Below are positions 56,452-64,000 of a DNA stretch of 64,000 nucleotides, piece by piece. The translations under genes were made by a program, and so were the position numbers. How positions within the stretch are numbered: position 1 is the first letter of the stretch; each line of letters begins with the position of its first letter. This DNA is from Palaemon carinicauda (Eukaryota > Arthropoda > Malacostraca > Decapoda > Palaemonidae). The DNA lies in assembly GCF_036898095.1 (NCBI RefSeq), contig NC_090750.1, forward strand, positions 84,673,435-84,737,434, written 5' to 3'. Below the pieces are notes generated by a model that did no database searches, had not been told where the DNA came from, and was given only the letters and a program-made list of their open reading frames with translations.

Positions 56452-59400
56452 CTACTCATCATCAGAGTCACTTTCATCCATGTCTGGAACTATTTCCAAC
56501 TCCTCATCATCTTTCATATTGTCACATTCCTGCAATTTACAGGCTGGTGTGCAGGGTAATCCATTGTCAATGCATGCACAACTGCCAGATTTGCATGATC
56601 TAAAACATTTGTATGACATCAGTGAAAGCACTATATCAGGTGCTGGTTCTCCAGCTATCCATTCAATGCCAATTTACTCATCCCCATCAACTTTCCATCC
56701 ATGTCCGTCTGTAGGATCTGGGATCGTTGGTGAGTTTTCAAGGCTTCGTCTCCATATGGCTGCTTGATAATTGGCCTTTTGGTGTGCTGTTGAAGAGCAT
56801 CCTTACAAGGAGGCAGTTGTCCTGAAGACACATCACTATTTCTGGACCTGAATATTTCATATCTCAGCTCATTTACAGTTGTGCTCTTTGCACTGCACGA
56901 ATTCATGCTGCTGGCAAATTTTTCTAGAGTTAGAAACAGTTCATCTGCAACACTCCATTCTCTCCCTAGAAGAGAGAATGCTTCCTTAAGTCTATCATTT
57001 GAACGAATCAAGTTAACTGTTTTGATCTTCCCCTGGCCAGAAAAAGCACTTAAGGAATCACAGCCAGTCCAAGCATGCACACCCAACAAAGCAGTGCACA
57101 CATCCCTGCCAATAATAGTTGCCAGTCTGGAGATATCAATTATTCTGATTTTGTTCTTCTTTCCTCGTCTCAGGAATAAGTGTCCACCTATATTAGCTTC
57201 GGGAGCTAAAAGCATCACAAACACGTCAGTATCTTCCGAAAGGACTAGCACATGGTTGTGTGTGCCAGCTGCATGCTTTGCATGGAGTGCAAGTCTCGTA
57301 TCTGCTTCTTCATGAGAGTATGTCAGCTCTGGAACCTCTATGATGCCATCCTTTGTAATTTCAAAACACTTCTGCAACAGTTACGAATAACGTAATTTCA
57401 CTAAGGTGTTGTCTCACCTCCTCCTCCTTCCAGCTTTCTGCCAGAAACCTGGTCAGCCTGTTCTTGCTCTCCGTGTTCGCAAGAAGGCATTTCCAATTCT
57501 TAATCCGGTGTCCCGACTTCATATCGTGGAAAAGCAGACTCTTTGGCCCCTCGACTAACCCTTTCAGCATTCTTAATTGAATGTTCAGTGTACACATTGA
57601 ATACCATATCAACTCGTTGGCTTTTGCAGCTATGATTCAGAATGCTTTTAAGGATCTCAGAAAGTTCTCCAAATGTAGAACTTTCTCCATGAATTTTCTG
57701 AACTATTCCCATAGCATCAATGATTGCTGCCCTTGGACCACTTGGTAAGTCAATAAAAGCAGCTTGCTTTTCAAGATGTGAACTTAGGTTTGCTTTTGCA
57801 GTTTTCTTAAGAGTTCCATAAGCATTAACCAAAGCCCAAGGTTTGGGACCTAGAGGGTAACATAAGACCTCTTTCATGTCCAGTTTCCTACTTTGCGATA
57901 TGAGTAGCATGTGTCCAAATACACGATTGTCCGCCTGCAGTACTATTTCCTTGTATGTTCGTTTAATCACTGTTCCTTTCTTCAGACTGCTGAATATTTT
58001 CAATTTGTGCTCCTTGATGGGATCATAAAACCTAATACCTTCTTCCAGTTTCACTAGCCCTGCAGCATAAGCTGCTTCCCCCTTTTCATGAGCCTTCAGC
58101 AAGTCAGTCGCCACCTCAGGGGGTGCCACTAGGCCAGTTGAAATGCTCAAAAGGTCAATTGGATCACTGCAAAAGGGATTGCTCCAAGTGTTCTCAAGCA
58201 ATTCAAGAATAGATGACACATCACTCTCATCTTGTTTTATACGGGATGTTTGGAGGTCTGGGTGGCCGAACCGTGGCTTCTGTACCTCAATAAGGTCTCG
58301 AGGTCTTCTCAAAGCCTATGCTCTGTTCTGCCGTTAGCTAGTACCCAAAGACTGCAGCTGGCTTTAAGCTGAACCCCTTGGTTCCGCCACTGGTCTGCAT
58401 ATCCTTGTTTATGGTCTCTTCAAGCATCTGGTCTATAGGGAGTCGACCAAATGGGTTTGATTCACCCAGCTGCACAGAGAACCCCCCATTTAGAAAATGG
58501 CTGTAGAGTTCCTGTGAAGTATCCTCTATTGATGCCATCTGCAAGAAGTATACAGGAAGATACCAAGCATAGTTCGTTTTATCTACCGCAAAACACCAGA
58601 GTATCATTTTCCGTATGCTAGCCAGGTGGAGGTACCAATCACCCTCTCGATCTGCTCATATTAGTCCAAGGAGAATTTCAACCAAGTCCAAATAAATCAT
58701 CCAGAATGAAGCCAGTTGTCCACTGTTGTATCGCAACTCATCCATGTACACTACGAAAAGGTTGAAAACTCTCCTGTGTATTTCTTCATTTAGAAAAGAT
58801 GCATGCGTTGCTTCACACGGATTTTCGAGCACATCATTCACCAGTCTCAAGGTTTTGGCAATCTTGACTATGGTTAGTCTCCAACCATGCAAAGAACTGT
58901 GCCCATGCAAGCCTCATCAAAGCTTCGTACACCAGCTTGTGAAGTCTCACTCCCCTGTTGTACTGTTTGCCTTCTAACACTTTGTCAGCTGATCCCTCAG
59001 CTATGACCCCTAATTCTGCTGCTAAGTCTTGGAGTCCAGCATCACGGAATAACTTGCCAATAATTGATAACAAATTGCAGATGATGTGAAAATTCCCCAT
59101 CATTGAGATAATAGTTTCAAACTTTAACTGACAATTCCAGTGCCTGATCAGCAACAACAGCAGTCTTTTCAAGTGACAAAGTTTCTTGAATGGAAAGGGC
59201 ATCGCATAGAATTTCCTGTGCCGTTGAAATATCTCTTGCTGGGGCATTTATGGTGGGCAAATATCCAACTTATTCTGCAGTGACTCTAACCTTATCCCTT
59301 GTTTGGATATTGAATCCTGTCCAAGAACTTATATTTTGGTGTGAAGACTCATGCAGGCGAACTAAGATCCAGAGGAGATTGCGTTGATGTGAACTTTTCA

Positions 59401-60079
59401 CAGCATCCTCGAACAGTAGTGAAAGATTTGGTGTTTTCAGAGGCAGCGGCGATTCTTTCTTTGCTGAAATATAGAGTGGCAGAGGTTCCAGATTTTCCTC
59501 GACTGTGCGTCGTTTATCCTTCTTGTTCTAAAATGGTACTGGCACTCTCTCTGATGCACAAGATGAAACTGCTTGTTGAACAATGATGCCATTCACACGA
59601 TGTGAAGTTCCTGCACCACTCGGTGTTTCTTCCACTGTAGGGAGTAAAGGATTTGTACCTAGAGGGAGAAGTGGTGCCCCTTCATCCAGATTGCTCAGCT
59701 TCTCGATGTAAAGTGCTGTATCAATCTCCTCTAGGCGAGTGTAAGAGCAACCATGACCAAGCCGATTAAAATGCGAATGAGTTCAACATTACCAGATAGT
59801 CTTGATTACCCAATGCAGGAGGACATGTTTTGGCGTGATGACCTGCCCATTAGTTACAGCATACAGAATGTCCTGACCTAAAGACCATGCCAGTCTGTTG
59901 ATTCGATCAGAGGGCAAGTTTCATTATTTGTTCAAACTGTCGAATTTTTGCTGCTTAATAAAGTATTTTCCAAGAGGAAGCAATTGTCAATCGAACAAGT
60001 TCATCAGGCATAGCTAGCTTTCCGCATATAATGCAAGAACCTTCTCAGATTTTAGTCTTTTCATTTTTGGTTCAGTCAT
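56452..60079 (-). pseudogene. XPG/FEN1-like nuclease transposase relic
   Basis: Probable transposase. Start ATG at 60079 (MTEPKMKRLK), stop TAG at 56452. In order on the minus strand: CIICG zinc-like pair (~60035); DILYAVTNGQVITPKHVLL (~59860); RLGHGCSYTRLEEIDTALYI (~59760); GTSHRVNGIIVQ (~59615); GNFHIICNLLSIIGKLFRDA (~59090) and RLHKLVYEALMRLAW (~58950); FLNGGFSVQLGESNPFG (58490); GTVIKRTYKEIVLQADNRVF (57990); then the nuclease core: AAIIDAMG (57735), VFNVYTEHSIKNAER (57605-57560), HEEADTRLALHAKHA (57310), LSEDTDVFVMLL (57250), HAWTGCDSLSAFSGQGK (57075). C-terminus: ANYQAAIWRRSLEN (56775) and a seven-Cys cluster (56610-56520). At least seven frame breaks (near 60045, 59125, 58875, 58325, 57510, 57375, 56777), a TAG at 58338 and a TAA at 56676 disable it. 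The breaks fall inside conserved text, so introns do not explain them. Confidence 0.87.
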
Positions 60080-60404
60080 TGTGATGCCGTCTCATTGATT
60101 AAAGAAAATTCCCTGTAACAAAAAGAGGAGATTAGTGGCACTGAAGGCGTAATTATGGGCCCTACAAACTTCATTTTCTGAAGCCCTAACATGTTCATGT
60201 TTTAAGGAAATGCATACATCTTTTAGTGTCTGATACACACACTGGACACTACCATACTTGATGTTTTTACAATGGACCTTCCCTCTGATTTTCCATTGTT
60301 TTACAACCAAAAATGCAGTGAAAATTAATGAAGTAGTGACACCTATCAGTGACATGCAGTACTAGTTCACAGGTGTATGAGGGATTAAAGTGTCAGGCTT
60401 ACAT

Positions 60405-60507
60405 TGTCAGGTTAGTGAGGTATAAAACTGTTTTAAAACTTGTCAGGTTAGTGAGGTATAAAACTGTTTTAAAACTTTAGTCAGGTTAGTGAGGTATAAA
60501 ACTGTTT
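60405..60507. repeat. Three tandem 36-38-bp repeats inside the transposon
   Basis: TCAGGTTAGTGAGGTATAAA begins at 60407, 60443 and 60481, each followed by ACTGTTTT. It lies between the gene start and the right TIR, where a promoter for the minus-strand gene would sit. Confidence 0.95.
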
Positions 60508-60699
60508 TCTCTGAATACATGTAGATAGCCTAACAACAACCAATATATTATAGGACAAGACACGACAACGTTTCATGGAAGATGCCCAAGATGTTTATTT
60601 TCAGTGAAATTCTGAAAATGTGAGGGTGTGGATATCAGGGTGGAATACTTCCTCCATCATGAGAAAAACTCTTGGTAATATAGTCGTTGGTAAATTCCA

Positions 60700-61152
60700 A
60701 TTTCTCTAGATATTTCAAGAAAGAAAAAATCATCATTTAGTGGCAATTTCCTAAGCTGAGGCAAACTTCCTGGGATGCGAGTGACAAACATTGTCAAAAA
60801 ACACATTAGTTGACATAAAAAGGTACATTTCGGAACAGAGCATAGCAAGGAAATTACGTGAATTACACATGGATATCTGGAGAATTTGATTCTGAGTAAA
60901 ATAAGAGAAATTCCATGAAATTTGGATGATATATGGTGAAATTATGGCCAAATTTCTGAACACAGACCATAGAGCTCGAAAACAGCGGCCATTTTTAAAG
61001 ATGGCCGCCATTGGGGCACTAAGCTACAGAACTGAATTGTCCAAGCCCTGTTTTTAGATAATTCAGACATCAAGCTAACCAAAAATCATGATTTGATCTG
61101 TTCACTAATTTGGTAGTCAAATGCCAAATTTTGAGTTCTGGCTCATGGACTA
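60700..61152. repeat. Right terminal inverted repeat
   Basis: Complement of 55754-56200 with substitutions and short gaps; the outer 16 bp are identical and the duplicated GGCCGCCAT hairpin is retained (60984-61011). Confidence 0.92.
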
Positions 61153-61225
61153 TTGGGCTTGCTCGACTGACGTTCCGGTGAGCATCTGTTCTGATAAAAC
61201 TGCAACCAGACACCTTGTTCAGAAG
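61153..61225 (+). mobile_element. tRNA-derived SINE family 1, 3' half
   Basis: TTGGGCTTGCTCGACTGACG, TTCCGGTGAGCATCTGTTC and GCAACCAGACACCTTG continue the SINE broken at 55753. Confidence 0.88.
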
Positions 61226-61613
61226 GAAGATTTTCTCAAATATAGGTTTCTTTGGGAGTGAGCTACACCTTGATGGAACTTTTATTGTAGATTAAATCTA
61301 CATAAATGAATCCCATTTTACAATAAACTGAAATAAACAGAGGCAGATAATTGGATTTTATCTTGTGCAATTCTTGTTTGAAATTCAATTCTCCTTTGCT
61401 ATCTTATTCACTCTTCTTATTCTCCATCTGAACTTATCACCATCCCTTCCACCTATTCACCTATTCCCTTTACCCCATTTGAAAAGCAAATGGGCACATA
61501 GGAATCTGGATGACAATGCCAGATCCAATTCCATTCAAAGTAATTCAAGGGCTTTGAAGATTTCATTTTGGTGTTTCTTAGGGCCCAAGGACTTCTCAGT
61601 TTGCTTTAGATGA
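61226..61613. other. Unassigned intergenic DNA
   Basis: Nothing recognised. Confidence 0.4.
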
Positions 61614-61633
61614 GAGAGAGAGAGTTTGCTTTA

Positions 61634-61701
<68 letters not shown>
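61614..61701. repeat. (GA)n microsatellite with duplicated flank
   Basis: TTTGCTTTAGATGAGAGAGA occurs at 61599 and 61625; the second copy leads into a 31-unit GA run. Confidence 0.96.
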
Positions 61702-61703
<2 letters not shown>

Positions 61704-61751
61704 AGTCGTTGCGGTTGCATAATAATCATAAGGAAAAGGAGCATAGAGATC

Positions 61752-61789
61752 GATAGAGATAGATAGATAGATAGATAGATATAGATAAG
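61752..61789. repeat. (GATA)n microsatellite
   Basis: About eight GATA-type units including GATAGA variants. Confidence 0.95.
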
Positions 61790-62464
61790 GGATCTAGATC
61801 GACGAGGGCCCACGTAAAAACCAATGTTGATTACAAGGTGATTTGGAAACTTAGTGTTTTTTCTCAGTGTTAAATTGCTCTTGAGGAGGCAAATCTGTGA
61901 TAACCTGCTTTGAAACTGCTAATATTTTTTTCCGATATTACAACGCTGCTGTTATGACAAAATAACAATGAAGATCGAATATAATCAGCCGTTTTCCTGA
62001 TTATCATGATTATCTGAAACATCCTAGAAAATAATTCAAAATTCGTAGCAGAGCTTCGTCATTTGCCCCTCTCTTCATAGAGATTTATAAGGCTAATCAC
62101 CTCAGATTTTCTATAAATTATTTTCTATAAATTAATATTGGTGAACTGCGAGTATTTTGTGAATCTTGCAATTATTATTCTTAAATATAGTTATATTTGC
62201 TAGCTGTTAATTTTGCTGTTAGTGTTTATTTTTATGTTAAATCAGTTATTAGGAGAATAAAACTTAAATTATGTGAAATACTTCAATGTGTTGTAATAAC
62301 TGACCGTAAAACACACGCACGCGCGCGCACACAGAAAAGCAGTCAAACATACTGAAAAACAAAAGGATAATTTAGTCCTAGATTATCGAAAAAATTTTAC
62401 ATACGCTAAGGACCTTCCTCGGAAAATGAGTATTTCCATTGTCATGATTGGCTGTATTTATTAT
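61790..62464. other. Unassigned intergenic DNA
   Basis: AT-rich. A short alternating CA/CG run (62312-62333) could adopt Z-DNA. No gene. Confidence 0.45.
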
Positions 62465-62570
62465 TGTTAATATTATTACCAGCCAAGCTACATCCCTGGT
62501 TGGAAAAGCAGGATGCTATAAACCCAAGAATTCCAACAGAGAAATTAGCCTAGAAAGGAACTATAACTAC
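62465..62570 (-). mobile_element. LINE-A 3' tail
   Basis: Minus strand: TCTGTTGGAATTCTTGGGTT, CATCCTGCTTTTCCAACCAG, GGGATGTAGCTTGGCTGGTA then AATAATATTAAC. Diverged. Confidence 0.8.
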
Positions 62571-63189
62571 ACGAAGCTGTATTTTTAAACAATTTTGTTT
62601 AATAGTCAAGGATAGATGAATGGCTGCGTTAGGGCCAGAAGTTCGTTCAGCTCCAAGATGTAGAGGGTGAAAAACTACTTCCTTGCACCATATTGTCAAA
62701 AATAAAAAGTTCCACAGGAATAAAACCGGAATGAAAGTGAAGTAGATGGATTTAAATTTTTGTTCGGTATGGATTTCTCTTAAATAATGAATGTCTAATT
62801 AAGTCAATTTATTCACGATAGAGCATTTTGTGCGGTTGTAGCGGTCAACAAATTCTTTAGATAACTCGTCCATATATGCCGAACATATAGATAGATAGAT
62901 GGATAGATTTGTTTGTAATGCATGCAAGATTTTGATATTAAACAAATGCATTTTTTTTATAACGAATTAACTCGACCTTGGGAATTACACGTGATTACTA
63001 AATCTACCCTCAGCAGAATTAGAACACACATTTTGGATATATATGTAGAAATGGGTGTGTATTACCAAATCGGCTATAAAGAGAAACTGATACATTATGA
63101 TTTAGCCGGTTTCAAATGATGAGATGAAAGAGAGGATGGTAATTATTTCGCGGTTTCCGTGAAAAACTAAAAGCCGTTTAAATGTTTTT
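62571..63189. other. Unassigned intergenic DNA
   Basis: Small GATA run at 62889-62906. No gene. Confidence 0.45.
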
Positions 63190-63400
63190 TAAGGTTTAAA
63201 GGCCGCTCATGAATGGCAGAGGCAAGGGACAGTGACATTGCCCTATCAAGCAGGACAATGCCCTAAAGACTGACCTTAAACACACATGATCAGCGCCTTA
63301 GCCCCCACTCCCCCCAAGTTAGGACCTAGGAGGGCCAGGCAATGGTTGCGGACGAATCAGCAGATAGACCTTTAAGCTCTCCCAAACCCCCCATCAATCC
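63190..63400 (-). mobile_element. tRNA-derived SINE family 2, 5'-truncated
   Basis: Minus strand ends CCTCTGCCATTCATGAGCGG..CTTTAAACCTTAAA and carries CTGATTCGTCCGCAACCATT. The tRNA-like head is missing. Confidence 0.75.
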
Positions 63401-63908
63401 CTACCCCCCCCCCCTTCACTCGACCCCTAATTGGCTGCAGCCATAATTGTCTTTGGGATCTTGAATCAGCAATATTCGTCCTTATTATTTTCGATATTAT
63501 TCCCCAATATTTTCCCTCCCATCTGACAACCTTGGTAAGGGTTTTCGTAAACAAGGCTACCCTCTTAAACCACCATGTCCCTAAAATTGTCCTTAGAGGG
63601 CGTTTGTCTTCCCTATTGGCAATATCCTTCAAAATAACGACCTCTCTCCTCGGCGTGAGCGGGCGGGCGGAATATACTTGCGGTATGGAGAGAGCCACTG
63701 GTGGTGTTGGGTGGTTGTGGGCGGAATGGGTGGTGGTGGTCGTAATTTGCTACCCGGGGGTGTTTAAGAAAGGCGTGAATGTGCTTCACCTCAACCCCCC
63801 TCTTGCTATCACAATGAACGTACCCTCTCGCTCTACGTCTAATGCAAATATTAATAACTAATCGTATTGTAGAGGTTAGCGAAATTGGAAGAGAGTCTGT
63901 TATAATTA
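63401..63908. other. Unassigned DNA, GC-richer
   Basis: Overlapping frames of 108-109 codons on the two strands (63372-63698 minus, 63532-63861 plus) have no recognisable motif; GTGGT- and GGGCGG-rich text at 63655-63745. Not called as a gene. Confidence 0.4.
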
Positions 63909-63917
63909 ACACACACA

Positions 63918-63986
<69 letters not shown>
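63909..63986. repeat. (CA)n-(CT)n compound microsatellite
   Basis: CA to 63919 then CT of about 33 units. Confidence 0.98.
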
Positions 63987-63989
<3 letters not shown>

Positions 63990-64000
63990 ACGAAGAAACA

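Larger units (their letters stand above)
55754..61152 (-). mobile_element. DNA transposon, Academ-like, 5.4 kb with ~450-bp TIRs
   Basis: The ends are inverted repeats beginning TAGTCCATGAGCCAGA and continuing with few gaps for about 450 bp on each side. Between them a single minus-strand gene relic of about 1,200 codons encodes a protein with an XPG/FEN1-like nuclease core and a Cys-rich C-terminus. The element sits inside a family-1 SINE, which dates it as younger than that SINE and fixes its borders. Long TIRs, a 3-bp duplication and an XPG-type nuclease match what is known of the Academ superfamily. An unnamed related superfamily is possible. The gene has frame breaks, so this copy could move only if a transposase is supplied in trans. 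Confidence 0.88.

Noticed and set aside
56881..57315. 144-codon plus-strand frame
   Set aside because: Antisense shadow of the nuclease-core segment on the minus strand, which has clear conserved motifs.
57361..57612. Possible intron between nuclease segments of the transposon gene
   Set aside because: Conserved text continues across with a one-base slip near 57375; there is no room for an intron.
55754..61152. Interpretation as an integrated virus or large Maverick-type element
   Set aside because: Only one gene relic is present, with no capsid, DNA polymerase or integrase signal, and the size and TIRs fit an ordinary DNA transposon.
63372..63861. 108- and 109-codon frames on opposite strands
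   Set aside because: Mutually overlapping, no recognisable domain; open by base composition.

Overview
The window looks like repeat-dominated nuclear DNA of a decapod crustacean, most likely a caridean (palaemonid-type) shrimp. The basis is very dense (CT)n/(GA)n and (TA)n microsatellites, tRNA-derived SINEs, and a LINE family with a (TAA)n tail whose protein motifs I recognise from shrimp genomes. That placement is an inference. I found no host gene: every protein signal I can support comes from a mobile element, and all are broken. There is no sign of rRNA, CRISPR arrays or bacterial operons.

Layout. 0-5 kb: microsatellites, a solo-LTR-like repeat (957-1190), a faint relic of an XPG-like transposon protein (1340-1760), a SINE, a small MITE and a minus-strand LINE reverse-transcriptase piece (4290-4500). 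5-22 kb: a hairpin MITE, both SINE families, LINE 3' ends, a head-to-head pair of LINE derivatives (16318-16975) and a minisatellite (18142-18545). 22.1-24.7 kb: a minus-strand LINE with 5' region, a 2A-like motif, an endonuclease domain and the 3' end, but with most of the reverse transcriptase deleted. 25.25-27.5 kb: a plus-strand RTE-like LINE with endonuclease and reverse transcriptase, decayed. 27.5-55 kb: microsatellites, SINEs, LINE 3' ends and a palindromic MITE nested inside a LINE derivative (34440-35155). 55.6-61.2 kb: a 5.4-kb DNA transposon with TIRs of about 450 bp inserted into a SINE. 61-64 kb: repeats again.

The two most notable systems are these. (1) The 55754-61152 transposon carries a decayed gene of about 1,200 codons whose product has an XPG/FEN1-like nuclease core and a Cys-rich C-terminus, most like the Academ superfamily; the split SINE shows the insertion site and a probable 3-bp target duplication. 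(2) A 2A-bearing LINE (called LINE-A here) and its short derivatives occur together. The 22-24.7 kb copy shows that the abundant short element is the LINE-A 5' region joined to its 3' tail, with the coding region removed.

Large parts of the window (for example 7.6-9.4, 9.9-11.9, 32.2-34.0, 35.2-36.5, 43.5-45.6 and 45.7-47.1 kb) hold nothing I can identify. Boundaries of old repeats are approximate.
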